DNA of 64,000 bases from Streptomyces vietnamensis. GTDB taxonomy: Bacteria; Actinomycetota; Actinomycetes; Streptomycetales; Streptomycetaceae. This document shows positions 34,838 through 43,846 of the stretch, one piece after another. The DNA lies in NCBI RefSeq assembly GCF_000830005.1, contig NZ_CP010407.1:3391001-3455000 (forward strand), read 5' to 3'. The position numbers were made by a program, and so were the translations under genes. The notes under the pieces were generated by a model. The model was given only the letters and a program-made list of their open reading frames with translations. It was not told the origin of the DNA and made no database searches. Every line of letters starts with the position of its first letter. The first letter of the stretch is position 1.

Positions 34838-35881
34838 CTAACCGGCCGTCGTCGTCGAACCCTCCGTCAGGTCAAGGCTCTGACCAGGCAGGATGAGGTT
34901 CGGATCGACGCCCACCGTCTGCTTGTTGGCGTCGTAGAGGGCGGTCCAGCCTCCGGGGAGTTCGTTCTCCTCCGCAATGCCGGACAGGCTGTCGCCCGGC
35001 TTCACGGTGTACTCACCCGAAGTGCGCGGACTGTCCGTTGCGCCCGAATCCTTCGCTTCGTCAGTCACCGGCGTGCCGTCGACCTTTTCCGCAGGCTTGT
35101 CCGCACTTGACGCGTGTCGTCCGGATTCGGCCGAGCTGCCCGCCTTGCCGGATTCCTCCGGGGCGGCTTCGCCGCGGTGCTTGCCGGTACCGGGCGTGGC
35201 CGACGACACGTCACCCTTCGGCGCATCGGGCGAAACCGGCGTACCGGGCGTAACGGACGCGTCGGGTGTGACCGGGGTCGCCGGAGTGGTGGACGCGGCC
35301 GGGGTGGTCGGCGCGGCGGAGGCGGTGGAGGTCGCCGGCGCGCTCGGCGTGGCCGGCGTCACGGGGGTGGCGGGGGTCACGGGGGTGGCGGACGCGGTGG
35401 ACCGCTCGGCCGCCGCGTCGGTCCCCGCGGTGCGGTTGGACTCGGGGAGGGGTCCCGTGGGGGCCGTCGGGACGGCGGTCGGGCCGGGGTTCACACCGGT
35501 GGCCTTTCCGTCGTTCTTCAGGCCGGCGATCGGCGCGCAGGTGGCCCACTCGTTGCTGCCCCGGTCGAGCGCCTTCTCGGCGACCGCGATCTGCTGGGCG
35601 CGGCTGGCGAGGTCGGGGCTGGGCGCGTACGCGAGGCCGCCGTTCCGCTCCCAGCTGTCCTGGGTGAACTGGAGGCCGCCGTACATCCCGTTGCCGAAGT
35701 TGGCGCTCCACTGGCCGCCGGACTCGCACTCGGCGACCCGGTCCCAGGTGGCCGCGTCGGCGGCGGAGGCGGATCCGGTGGCGAGCAGCGGCAGCGCCAT
35801 GGCGGATCCGGTGACGCCCGCGGCGACGACGAGGGCGGGGGCCTGACGGGGGCGACGGTGTCGTCCGTTCCCGGAACGCAT
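34838..35881 (-). CDS. rpfC: Second resuscitation-promoting factor with LysM domain
   Basis: A 347-residue secreted protein: signal peptide (about 1-39), Rpf domain (AATWDRVAECESGGQWSANFGNG, MYGGLQF), a long low-complexity linker (about 125-290, repeats of ATPVTP and ASTTPA) and a C-terminal LysM (EYTVKPGDSLSGIAEENELPGG...LILPGQSLDL). It has the same layout as rpfA but a much longer linker, and no riboswitch is visible before it. ATG 35881 is 73 residues inside the open frame. The symbol rpfC rests on position next to rpfA from memory. Confidence 0.88.
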   Translation of the reverse strand: MRSGNGRHRRPRQAPALVVAAGVTGSAMALPLLATGSASAADAATWDRVAECESGGQWSANFGNGMYGGLQFTQDSWERNGGLAYAPSPDLASRAQQIAVAEKALDRGSNEWATCAPIAGLKNDGKATGVNPGPTAVPTAPTGPLPESNRTAGTDAAAERSTASATPVTPATPVTPATPSAPATSTASAAPTTPAASTTPATPVTPDASVTPGTPVSPDAPKGDVSSATPGTGKHRGEAAPEESGKAGSSAESGRHASSADKPAEKVDGTPVTDEAKDSGATDSPRTSGEYTVKPGDSLSGIAEENELPGGWTALYDANKQTVGVDPNLILPGQSLDLTEGSTTTAG

Positions 35882-35975
35882 AGGAGGGCCTTTCGCGTGA
35901 CGGCTGAGACTGCCGGGAAACGTAGCGGCATTCGAACGCCCGTCACAAGTCGATCGCCCCGCGATCACGTAAAGA

Positions 35976-37259
35976 TCACATTCCTGATGGTTCGTCAGTA
36001 GCCAAGAGCGGTACGGAAGGGGAGAACTCCACCGGAAGCGTACGCAAACCACGCATGATGAGCCCGCCGCGCCACCGCAGTTCGGCCGGGTCCGCGGCAA
36101 GTCGCAGGTCCGGCAGGCGAGTCAGCAGGGTCGCGAGCGCCGTCTGCCCTTCGAGGCGGGCGAGCGGCGCGCCCAGGCAGTAGTGGATGCCGTGCCCGTA
36201 CCCGAGGTGCTGGTTGTCGCGCCGGGCGAGGTCGAGGGTGTCGGGACCCTCGAACCGCTCCGGGTCCCGGTCGGCGGCGGCGAGCACCACGAGCACCGGG
36301 TCACCCGCCGGGATCTCCTGGCCGCCGATGGTCAGCGCCCGCGTCGCGTACCGCCAGGTCGCCATCTCCACGGGCCCGTCGTACCGCAGCAGCTCCTCGA
36401 CGCCCGTCTCCAGGAGCCCGGTCTCCCCGGCGGCGAGCGAGGCCTGGAGCCGCGCGCGCTCCTCGGGGTGGCGCAGCAGCTGGTAGACGCCGTTGCCGAT
36501 GAGGTTGACGGTCGTCTCGAAACCGGCGAAGAGAAGGATGAACGCCATCGCGGCGGCCTCGTTCTCGGTGAGGTGCTCGCCGTGGTCGGAGGCCTTGATG
36601 AGCCCCGAGATCAGGTCGTCCGCCCCTTCTTGCCGCAGGCCTTCACGCTTTCGGTGGATGAGCTCGGCGAGATAGCCGCGCATCTTCTTCACCGACCGGG
36701 CGACCCCGCCGCGCGGCCCGCCGCCGTGCCGGATCATCATCCCGGCCCAGTCCCGGAAGTCGTCCTGGTCCTCCGCCGGCACCCCGAGCAGGTCGCAGAT
36801 CGCGTAGATGGGGAGCGGGAAGGCGAACTCGTGGATGAGGTCGGCGCTCCCCCGCTCCACGAAGGAGTCGATGAGCCGGTCCGTCAGCTCCTGCACGCGC
36901 GGCGTGAACTCGGCGACCCGGCGCGGGGTGAAGGCCTTCGACACGAGCCGCCGCAGCCGGGTGTGGTCCGGCGGGTCGATGTTGAGCAGGTGCGTCATCA
37001 GGCCCGCGCTGCGCTCGCCGGGGATCCCGGTCTTCCCGGGCTCCACGTGGTGCACGGGGTTCTTGGAGAGCCGCTGGTCCGCGAGGGCCTGCCGGGCGTC
37101 CGCGTACCGGGTCACGAGCCAGGCCTCGACCCCGCTGGGCAGCGTCGTCCGGTGGACGGGCGCGTGCTCCCGCAGCCAGGCGTAGGCGGGGTAGGGATCG
37201 CTCGCGAACTCCCAGGTGAAGAGGTCGGGGGCGGGGGCGGGGCCGGGGGTCGTACTCAC
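35976..37259 (-). CDS. Cytochrome P450
   Basis: A 427-residue class I bacterial P450. The I-helix oxygen-activation motif is LLFAGFETTVN, with Glu where most have Asp. The ExxR pair is in GVEELLRYDG. The heme-binding loop is YGHGIHYCLGAPLAR, with Tyr replacing the usual first Phe. No ferredoxin gene follows. GTG 37259 begins MSTTPGPAPAPD. Its end runs into the upstream region of the second rpf gene. Substrate unknown; it is not in a visible biosynthetic cluster. Confidence 0.94.
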   Translation of the reverse strand: MSTTPGPAPAPDLFTWEFASDPYPAYAWLREHAPVHRTTLPSGVEAWLVTRYADARQALADQRLSKNPVHHVEPGKTGIPGERSAGLMTHLLNIDPPDHTRLRRLVSKAFTPRRVAEFTPRVQELTDRLIDSFVERGSADLIHEFAFPLPIYAICDLLGVPAEDQDDFRDWAGMMIRHGGGPRGGVARSVKKMRGYLAELIHRKREGLRQEGADDLISGLIKASDHGEHLTENEAAAMAFILLFAGFETTVNLIGNGVYQLLRHPEERARLQASLAAGETGLLETGVEELLRYDGPVEMATWRYATRALTIGGQEIPAGDPVLVVLAAADRDPERFEGPDTLDLARRDNQHLGYGHGIHYCLGAPLARLEGQTALATLLTRLPDLRLAADPAELRWRGGLIMRGLRTLPVEFSPSVPLLATDEPSGM

Positions 37260-37346
37260 GTCACGACCGTACAGGGCGGCCCCGGGAGGCACGTTCGTGG
37301 AGAAGATGTGATCAAGCCGTACAGGTTGTGCCCTAGATTCTTGTCG

Positions 37347-38561
37347 GTGGATCCCCAGCTGCTCAGAAGCACGTTCGCGGTCGTCGAGAGACGCGCCGAG
37401 CACGCCGTCACGTTCTTCTACTCGCACCTCTTCTGGCACAACCCCGGCGTGCGCGAGCTCTTCCCCGAGGACATGCTCCCCCAGAAGGACCGGCTCTTCG
37501 CCGCGCTCACCCATGTGGTGACCCACCTGGAGGATCCCGGGCTCGGCGTGTACCTGGGGCAGCTGGGCCGCGACCACCGCAAGTTCCTCGCCTCCCCCGC
37601 GCTGTACGCGGGGGTCGGGCAGAGCCTGCTCGCCGCGTTCGCGCACGCCGCCGGTTCCGCCTGGACGGTGGAGGCGGAGAAGGCCTGGACCGAGGCGTAC
37701 GGGCTCGTCGCCGATCTGATGCAGGCGGGTGCCGCCGAGGCGGCCGGGGCCGGGGAGCCCGCCTGGTGGGACGCGGACGTCGTCCGGCACGAGCGGTACG
37801 GCGACGACCTCGCCGTCCTCACCCTGCGCCCCCGGCAGCCGCTGCCGTTCCGCCCCGGCCAGTACGTCAGCGTCAGCTCGCTGCGGGTCCCGCGCGTCTG
37901 GCGCACCTACTCCCTCGCGGACGCGCCCCGCCCGGACGGCACCGTGGAGCTGCACGTGAGCCGGATCAGGGGCGGCGCGATGAGCACGGCCCTCGTCGAC
38001 GAGACGGGCCCGGGCGAGGTGCTGCGGCTCAGCGCCCCCGGCGGCGCGCTCACCGCGCGGACCGCACCGGGCGGCCTCCGCACCTATATATGCGGGGGTA
38101 CGGGCTGGGCCCCGGTGCGGGCGCTCCTCGTGGAGGCCGCCGAGGCCGAGCCCGGGCTCGAGGGCCGGCTGTTCGTGGTGGCCCGCGCCAAGGAGTACCT
38201 GTACGGGCGCGAGGACGTCGAGCTCCTGAAGGAGCTCCTGCCCGGCCTCCACGCCACCTACATCACGGCAGCGCCCCGGCAGCGCAGGGACCAGGCGACG
38301 GAGCGGCTGCTCCAGGCCCTGCAGGCCTGCGGCCGCTGGCCCGAGCACGACGTGTACCTCGCCGGGCCGCCGGCCTTCGTGACGGAGGTCCGCGAGGTCC
38401 TGGAGGAGCTGGGCACCGACCCGGCGCGCATCCACCACGACGCCCTGCCGTCCGTCGGCCGCTTCACCACCCGCCCGAGCACCGCCGCCGAACGCCTCCT
38501 GGGCCCCCCGACCCCCCTCTGGCACAACCCGGGGGCCCGGGCGCCGCGCGACCAGCTCTAG
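37347..38561 (+). CDS. Flavohemoprotein-like globin-reductase
   Basis: A 404-residue fusion: an N-terminal globin (about 1-135) with FYSHLFWHNPGVRELFP and the proximal-histidine segment LGRDHRKFLASPALYAGVGQSLLAAF, then a ferredoxin-reductase-type FAD/NAD(P) part with RTYSLAD, a glycine-rich GGTGWAPVRALL and YLAGPPAFV. It should act as an NO dioxygenase or O2/NO reductase. Start is uncertain: GTG 37347 lies seven bases after a TAGATT -10-like box and may be leaderless; GTG 37308 has GGAG upstream. It is divergent from the P450 with only 50-90 bases between. A C-terminal tail (about 375-404) is Arg/Pro-rich. Confidence 0.85.
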   Translation: MDPQLLRSTFAVVERRAEHAVTFFYSHLFWHNPGVRELFPEDMLPQKDRLFAALTHVVTHLEDPGLGVYLGQLGRDHRKFLASPALYAGVGQSLLAAFAHAAGSAWTVEAEKAWTEAYGLVADLMQAGAAEAAGAGEPAWWDADVVRHERYGDDLAVLTLRPRQPLPFRPGQYVSVSSLRVPRVWRTYSLADAPRPDGTVELHVSRIRGGAMSTALVDETGPGEVLRLSAPGGALTARTAPGGLRTYICGGTGWAPVRALLVEAAEAEPGLEGRLFVVARAKEYLYGREDVELLKELLPGLHATYITAAPRQRRDQATERLLQALQACGRWPEHDVYLAGPPAFVTEVREVLEELGTDPARIHHDALPSVGRFTTRPSTAAERLLGPPTPLWHNPGARAPRDQL

Positions 38562-38564
38562 CGC

Positions 38565-38590
38565 CTGTCCGAACCTGATCCGCCGGACAG
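38565..38590. terminator. Hairpin of the CTGTCCG/CGGACAG family
   Basis: CTGTCCG and CGGACAG enclose 12 bases. It lies between the converging flavohemoprotein and MazG genes. The same arms recur at 46958-47002 and 50241-50275. Confidence 0.7.
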
Positions 38591-38592
38591 CC

Positions 38593-39558
38593 CTAGGCGT
38601 CCAGGCCCTCCGCCGCCCGGATCGCGTCCCGGTAGGCCTTGGACGCCGCGCGCAGGGCCGCCTCCGGGTCCACCCCGGAGGCCTCGGCGCGGGCCGCGAG
38701 GGCGAGGAGTTCGTAGCCGATGCCCTCGCCCGCCGGAAGCTTCACGTCGAGGCCCGCCGAACGGACCCGCCCCGCGAGCTTCGCCGCGAGCGCGAGGCCG
38801 GGCTGCCCGAGCGGCACGCCGTCCGTGACGGACTCCCGCTGCTTCTCGATCGCCTTGGTGCGCTGCCAGTGCGCGTGGACGTCCTCGGGGGTCTCGGCGG
38901 TCGCGTCGCCGAAGACGTGCGGGTGCCGGTGGATCAGCTTCTCGACGAGCGTCCCGGCGACGTCGTCCACGGAGAACGGTTCCTCCGCGTCCTCCTCGGC
39001 GATCCGGGCGTGGAAGACGACCTGCAGCAGCACGTCCCCGAGCTCCTCGCGCAGCTCCCGCCGGTCCCCCTCCTCGATCGCCTCGACGAGTTCGTACGCC
39101 TCCTCGATGGCGTACTTGGCGAGCCCCCGGTGGGTCTGGCGCGAGGTCCAGGGGCACTCGCGGCGGACGCGGTCCATGACCTGCACGAGGTCGAGGAGGC
39201 GGGCGCCGGGCAGGTCGTACGAGCCGGGCAGCAGCTCCAGGTCGGGCATGGACACGCGGCCGGAGCCGGCGAGCCGGGCGAGGCCGTCGGTCAGCGCCCT
39301 GTCGCCCTCGCCGGAGGGCAGCAGCAGGACCGTGCGGCCCCCGGCGCAGGCCTCGACGAGCTCCTCGGCGGTGGGCCGGGCGTGCTCGACGGCGACGCCG
39401 GCCTCCCGCAGGTACGGCAGCTGGGGGTGGTCCTCGTCGGGGCAGAGCACCCGGTCGGCCCCGTGCAGCGCCTGCCAGGCGGGCCAGGACAGCAGTCCGG
39501 GGGCCACGCGGTGGCTGGCGGTGAGCAGGACGATGCGGCCGGGGCTCTCAGAAGTCAC
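38593..39558 (-). CDS. mazG: Nucleoside triphosphate pyrophosphohydrolase (MazG)
   Basis: A 321-residue protein: an N-terminal region typical of actinobacterial MazG (about 1-105, MTSESPGRIVLLTASHRVAPGLLSW) and a MazG core: CPWTSRQTHRGLAKYAIEEAYELVEAIEEG, then REELGDVLLQVVFHARIA, with the ExxE and ExxD metal ligands. It hydrolyses non-canonical or excess NTPs and affects the ppGpp level. GTG 39558 is the start. Confidence 0.93.
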   Translation of the reverse strand: MTSESPGRIVLLTASHRVAPGLLSWPAWQALHGADRVLCPDEDHPQLPYLREAGVAVEHARPTAEELVEACAGGRTVLLLPSGEGDRALTDGLARLAGSGRVSMPDLELLPGSYDLPGARLLDLVQVMDRVRRECPWTSRQTHRGLAKYAIEEAYELVEAIEEGDRRELREELGDVLLQVVFHARIAEEDAEEPFSVDDVAGTLVEKLIHRHPHVFGDATAETPEDVHAHWQRTKAIEKQRESVTDGVPLGQPGLALAAKLAGRVRSAGLDVKLPAGEGIGYELLALAARAEASGVDPEAALRAASKAYRDAIRAAEGLDA

Positions 39559-39577
39559 CCTTCGAACCTACCCCGGG

Positions 39578-40228
39578 TCACGCCCCTGCCGGGACGGCGG
39601 CCGGGTCCTGGCTGATCTGGCGGAGCCAGGGCGAGCCGTCGTAGGTGGTGTCGAGGCGGACCTGGGCGTCGTCCCAGCGGCCGTAGCGCGGGTTCACGTC
39701 GACGGCGAGGTCCTTGGAGGCGGCGGAGAAGACCTCCGTCAGCTTCTTCTGGCCCTCGGCGTCCTCGGTGACGCCCAGCTTCCGGGCGATCTTGTTCATG
39801 AGGACGTTGCGGCGGACGAAGGCGTCGATCTGGTCGGGTGCCACGCCCTGCTCCTGGAGGAGGACGGCCGCGAGCTGGTCCTCGCCGCCGGCCTGGCGGA
39901 CGAAGGAGGCCTTGGTCTGCTGGAGTTCGGCGCGGGTGGCGCTGACGCCGTTGTCGCGGGCGACCTTGTCGACGACCCGGTCGAAGATCATGACGTTGAG
40001 TTTGCGGCGGCTGAGGTCGCCGGTGGCCGCGACCAGCTGGGCGGACTGCGGCGAGGCCGCCTGCGCGGCGCGGACGTCCGCGACCTGGGCCTGGAGGCTG
40101 GACACCTCGATCCGTTCGCCGCCGACGACGGCCGCCGCTCCTGGGTGGGCGTCGCCGCCGCAGGCGGTGAGCAGCGGGGCCGCGGCGAGGAGGGCGGCGG
40201 AGACGGTGAGCGCAGTGCGGCGGTGCAA
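39578..40228 (-). CDS. SurA-like lipoprotein
   Basis: A 216-residue protein starting at TTG 40228, which follows GGGAGG by five bases; the upstream frame does not look coding. The lipobox is LLTAC with Cys near residue 21, so it should be a lipoprotein on the outer membrane face. The rest (VVGGERIEVSSLQAQVADVRAAQ, then helical) is a SurA/peptidyl-prolyl isomerase N-terminal domain without a clear isomerase domain. It may act as an exported chaperone. It lies 19 bases after mazG's start end, on the same strand. Confidence 0.87.
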   Translation of the reverse strand: MHRRTALTVSAALLAAAPLLTACGGDAHPGAAAVVGGERIEVSSLQAQVADVRAAQAASPQSAQLVAATGDLSRRKLNVMIFDRVVDKVARDNGVSATRAELQQTKASFVRQAGGEDQLAAVLLQEQGVAPDQIDAFVRRNVLMNKIARKLGVTEDAEGQKKLTEVFSAASKDLAVDVNPRYGRWDDAQVRLDTTYDGSPWLRQISQDPAAVPAGA

Positions 40229-40308
40229 AGGAGCCTCCCGGGCTGGTCGTGCGTCAGTTGAACGACCTTGCGGTGATCGATGGTAGGGAGTCGCCCGGGC
40301 CGGAGCCA

Positions 40309-41301
40309 CTACTTCGGAGCGACTGTTTCCCACAACGACTCACCCGTCACCCGGGTGTCGGCCGCCCCCGAACCGCCGCTCGTCTCCTTGAGCAGGTAGT
40401 GCGGCCGCCGCTTGACCTCGTAGTAGATGCGTCCGACGTACTCGCCGATCAGTCCGGCCATCATCATCTGCACGCCGGCGAGGGCGGTGACGGCGACGAG
40501 GAGCGTGACGTAGCCGGGGGTGTCGACGCCGTTGACGAGGGCGTCGCCGACGATCCAGGCCGCGTAGCCGAGGGCGACGACGGTGAGGAGGAGGCCGAGG
40601 TGGACGGCGGCCCTCAGCGGCTTGTTGTTGAAGGAGAGGAGTCCGTCGAGGCCGTAGTTGAGGAGCTTGCCGAAGGTCCACTTGGAGCGGCCCTGCTCGC
40701 GGACGGCGTTCTCGTAGGAGAAGGTCGTGGTGGGGAAGCCGACCCAGGAGAAGAGGCCCTTGGAGAAGCGGTTGTACTCGCTGAGGCCGAGGACCGCGTC
40801 GGCGGCGCGGCGGGAGAGCAGCCGGAAGTCGCCGACGCCGTCGACGAGCTCGACGTCGACGAGCCGGTTGATCGCCCAGTAGTAGAGGCGGGCGGTGAGG
40901 GTACGGGTGACCCTGTCGCCCTCGCGGGTGCGGCGGGCGACGACCTGGTCGTACCCCTCGGCGTGCAGGGCGACCATGCGGTGCACGAGCTCCGGCGGGT
41001 GCTGGAGGTCGGCGTCCATGATCACGACGGCGTCGCCGGCGGCGTGCCGGAGCCCGGCGAGCATCGCGGCCTCCTTGCCGAAGTTGCGGCTGAAGGAGAG
41101 GTAGCGGACCCGGTCCGGGTCGGCTCCGGCGAGCTCCTGGAGGAGCGGGAGGGTCCCGTCCCGGCTTCCGTCGTCCACGTAGACGAGCTCGAACTCCCCC
41201 TCCAGGCGGGAGAATTCGGCGGTCACGTGGTCGTGGAAGCGGGCGAGGACGTCCTCCTCGTTGAAGCACGGGACGACGATCGAGAGCAGCACGCGGACCA
41301 C
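40309..41301 (-). CDS. Family 2 glycosyltransferase with two C-terminal membrane helices (GtrB/CsbB/DPM1 type)
   Basis: A 330-residue polyisoprenyl-phosphate glycosyltransferase. LLSIVVPCFNEED and YVDDGSRDGT are the nucleotide-binding start, DADLQHPPEL carries the metal-binding DxD-like set, and two helices (about 230-255 and 265-290) precede IYYEVKRRPHYLL. It charges undecaprenyl phosphate with a sugar on the inner face. The start is one of several close GTG codons; 41301 is assumed. It is divergent from the YfhO gene. Such enzymes supply the sugar for wall or teichoic acid decoration. Confidence 0.92.
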   Translation of the reverse strand: MVRVLLSIVVPCFNEEDVLARFHDHVTAEFSRLEGEFELVYVDDGSRDGTLPLLQELAGADPDRVRYLSFSRNFGKEAAMLAGLRHAAGDAVVIMDADLQHPPELVHRMVALHAEGYDQVVARRTREGDRVTRTLTARLYYWAINRLVDVELVDGVGDFRLLSRRAADAVLGLSEYNRFSKGLFSWVGFPTTTFSYENAVREQGRSKWTFGKLLNYGLDGLLSFNNKPLRAAVHLGLLLTVVALGYAAWIVGDALVNGVDTPGYVTLLVAVTALAGVQMMMAGLIGEYVGRIYYEVKRRPHYLLKETSGGSGAADTRVTGESLWETVAPK

Positions 41302-41418
41302 GACAACGGAGCCCGGTGTCCCGGCCGGTCCGGGTGGATGACCTTCAGGCGACCATCGCGTGAACTGGCCCGCCGGACCCGTCATTTCCCGTGCGTCCGC
41401 TGTCATATTCGATCCGTC

Positions 41419-43791
41419 ATGCCGAAAACCAAGCGTTCGTACCTGCTCTCCGCCCTCCTCGCCGTCGTCGCCGTCTGCGGCGGGGACGCCGTCGCCCGGG
41501 TCTTCCCCTTCGGGCCGCGCCACCGGGCCGTCAACGACCTCGCCAACCAGTTCGTGCCGTTCCACGCGCACCTGTGGGACCTGCTGCACGGCCGGGCGGA
41601 CGGCGGGCTGCTGCTCGACTGGCAGGCCGGCTGGGGCACGAGCTTCCTGCCCGACTACGGCACCTACCTGTCGAGCCCCTTCGCGCCCCTGGTCGCGCTC
41701 TTCCCGCGCGGGGACGTCGAGTACGCGGTGTACGCGGTCACCGTCCTGAAGACGGCGGTCGCGGCGGCGGCGATGACGTTCCTGCTGCGGCGGCTCGGCC
41801 CGGCGGGCGTGTGGTGGTGGGCCTCGGTCCTCGGCGCCTCGTACGCGCTGTGCGGCTGGTCGCTCGCGGAGGGCACGTACAACCCGATGTGGCTGGACGG
41901 CCTGATCTCCTTCCCGCTGCTCTGCCTGGTGGGCGAGTGGGTACGGGAGGGCCGGCGGCCGCTCCTGGGCCCGCTGGTGGTGGCGGTCTGCTGGCTCGCG
42001 AACTTCTACACGGCGTACATGGCGACCCTGGGCGCCGCCCTGGTGCTCCTGGTCCGGCTGGCGCTCACGGACTCCTTCCGCGTACGTGTCCTGGGACGGG
42101 CGGCGCTGACGACCGGGATCGGCATCGGTCTCGCGGCCCCCGTCCTGGTCCCGGTCTTCCTCGGCTCCCGGCACGCCTACCCGGGCGTCGTCCGGGACTT
42201 CGCCCCGGCGGCCGGTACGGACTTCCTGGCCCGGCTGCTCCCGGTGACGTACAGCTTCGCGACCCCGGCGGCCTTCGTCTGCACGGCGGTGCCGCTGCTC
42301 GCGGGGGCGCTGCTCTTCCGCCGGGACGCGCCGGGCCGGGAGCGGTGGCTGTGGGGCGGCCTGTGCGCGGCGGTCGCGCTGTCGATGCAGTGGGGCCCGA
42401 CGCACCTGGCCTGGCACGCCTTCGCCACCCCGAACGGCAGCCCGTACCGCCAGACCTTCGTCCTGTCCGGCGTCCTCGTCCTCGCCGCCTGGACGGGCCT
42501 CGCGCACGGCCTCCCGGACCGCAGGTCGCTGCTCGGCGGTACGGCGGTCGTCCTGGCCCTGACGGCCGGGGCCCTCCCCAGCCCCCTCCTCACCTCCTGG
42601 TCGCTGCTCCTCGCGGGCGCGGGCCTGGCGGCGGTGGCGGGCGCGTTCCTGCTCCCCCGCCGGGGCCGGTACGGGCTCCTCGCCGCGCTCCTCGTCACCG
42701 GCACCCTGCTCGGGCAGGCGGCGGCGACGACGGCGTACGCGGACCGGGAGCGGCTCGTCCGGCTCGACGACTACCCGCCGTGGGGCGCGGAGCACGAGCG
42801 GCGGGCGGCGGCCCTGGCGGCGGCCGACGGCTGGCCCGCGTACCGCACGGACTCCGGCCTGCCCCGGGTCGCGGGCAACGATCCGCTGCTCCTGGGCGGC
42901 CAGGGCGCCGCCTACTACAGCAGCCACACCCCGGCGGTCCTGACGGAGACCCTCGCCGCACTGGGCGGCGGCTGGACCTCGCGCGGCCGGAACCTGCTGA
43001 GCCTGGACAACCCGGTGACGGACGCGCTGTTCGGGGTGGGCGCGCGCTGGCGGGACGGCGAGCTCGTCCGTACGGACGCGTACCTGCCCCTGGTGACGGT
43101 ACGGCCCCCGGGCCCGCCCCCGGCCTACGGCCCGTCGCCCTTCCGCAACCAGGAACTCCTCCTCGGCGCCGAGGTCTACGAGCCCCCGCACGCGGGCGCG
43201 TGCCGCGTCGGTACGGAGGTCTTCCTCTGGGCCCCGGACGCCACGGGCACGGCCCGCCTGGGCGACCGCGAGACCCACCTCCTGGGCGGGCGGCCGAAGC
43301 GCCGCGCGGCCCTGACGTCCCTGGGCGTCCAGCGGGTCCCCGGCCTGAAGCCGGACCTCCCGGGCCCCGGCGAACTCGGCTGCCTGGACCACGACCGGCT
43401 CCGCTCGGCGGTGACGGCCCTGCGCGCCCGCGCGGCGACATCGGTCCGCGTCACGTCCGACGGCATCCGGGCCACCCTCCCGCCGGGCTCCACGGGCACG
43501 GCGGTCGTGGCGACCCCGCACATCGCGGGCTGGCACTGCGAGAACGCCACCCCGCTCTCCTACGGCGGCCTCCTCGCCGTCCCGGCCGAGAACGGCGAGC
43601 TCTCGTGCACGTTCCGGCCCCCGGGCCTGCGGGCGGGCCTGGCGGCGGGGGCGGTGGCGGCGCTCGGCCTCCTGGGAATGGCCGTATGGACGGTCAGGAG
43701 CGGACGATCGCCTCGTCCCGCAGCTCCGGCGGGAGGTGGCGTCGTTCGTCCTCGTGGCGAATCTCCGCTGGTCCGCCCACGGGAAGGATGA
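41419..43791 (+). CDS. YfhO-family membrane glycosyltransferase
   Basis: A 790-residue protein with 11-13 membrane segments in the first ~480 residues, then a large extracytoplasmic part. The first loop contains DLANQFVPFHAHLWDLLHG and LLLDWQAGWGTSF, the YfhO/GT-C signature with an acidic residue near the membrane. In Bacillus, YfhO works with CsbB to glycosylate lipoteichoic acid. Here the CsbB-like gene is divergent, 117 bases away. ATG 41419 has no ribosome site; a CATATT box ends ten bases upstream, so leaderless expression is likely. The last 98 bases overlap a small antisense frame. Confidence 0.88.
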   Translation: MPKTKRSYLLSALLAVVAVCGGDAVARVFPFGPRHRAVNDLANQFVPFHAHLWDLLHGRADGGLLLDWQAGWGTSFLPDYGTYLSSPFAPLVALFPRGDVEYAVYAVTVLKTAVAAAAMTFLLRRLGPAGVWWWASVLGASYALCGWSLAEGTYNPMWLDGLISFPLLCLVGEWVREGRRPLLGPLVVAVCWLANFYTAYMATLGAALVLLVRLALTDSFRVRVLGRAALTTGIGIGLAAPVLVPVFLGSRHAYPGVVRDFAPAAGTDFLARLLPVTYSFATPAAFVCTAVPLLAGALLFRRDAPGRERWLWGGLCAAVALSMQWGPTHLAWHAFATPNGSPYRQTFVLSGVLVLAAWTGLAHGLPDRRSLLGGTAVVLALTAGALPSPLLTSWSLLLAGAGLAAVAGAFLLPRRGRYGLLAALLVTGTLLGQAAATTAYADRERLVRLDDYPPWGAEHERRAAALAAADGWPAYRTDSGLPRVAGNDPLLLGGQGAAYYSSHTPAVLTETLAALGGGWTSRGRNLLSLDNPVTDALFGVGARWRDGELVRTDAYLPLVTVRPPGPPPAYGPSPFRNQELLLGAEVYEPPHAGACRVGTEVFLWAPDATGTARLGDRETHLLGGRPKRRAALTSLGVQRVPGLKPDLPGPGELGCLDHDRLRSAVTALRARAATSVRVTSDGIRATLPPGSTGTAVVATPHIAGWHCENATPLSYGGLLAVPAENGELSCTFRPPGLRAGLAAGAVAALGLLGMAVWTVRSGRSPRPAAPAGGGVVRPRGESPLVRPREG

Positions 43792-43846
43792 CGGCCCCGA
43801 GGGCGTCGGCGATCCGGGCGACCACGAAGAACGTCTCCGCGCTCAC
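43694..43846 (-). CDS. Short 50-residue frame coupled to the acetyltransferase (doubtful)
   Basis: A GTG at 43846 overlaps the acetyltransferase stop (GTGA) and gives 50 residues (FFVVARIADALGAVILPVGGPAEI in the middle). The helical pattern and the coupling favour a real gene, but 98 bases are antisense to the YfhO gene, and no family is recognised. Confidence 0.35.
   Translation of the reverse strand: MSAETFFVVARIADALGAVILPVGGPAEIRHEDERRHLPPELRDEAIVRS

Noticed and set aside
35940..36000. GTGATC-TTTAC-GTGATC before the second rpf gene as a Crp or MtrA site
   Set aside because: It lies partly in the P450 3' end and does not match a known consensus well enough.
35976..43791. A secondary-metabolite cluster around the P450
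   Set aside because: No core synthase, tailoring set or transporter is next to it; the neighbours are housekeeping genes.
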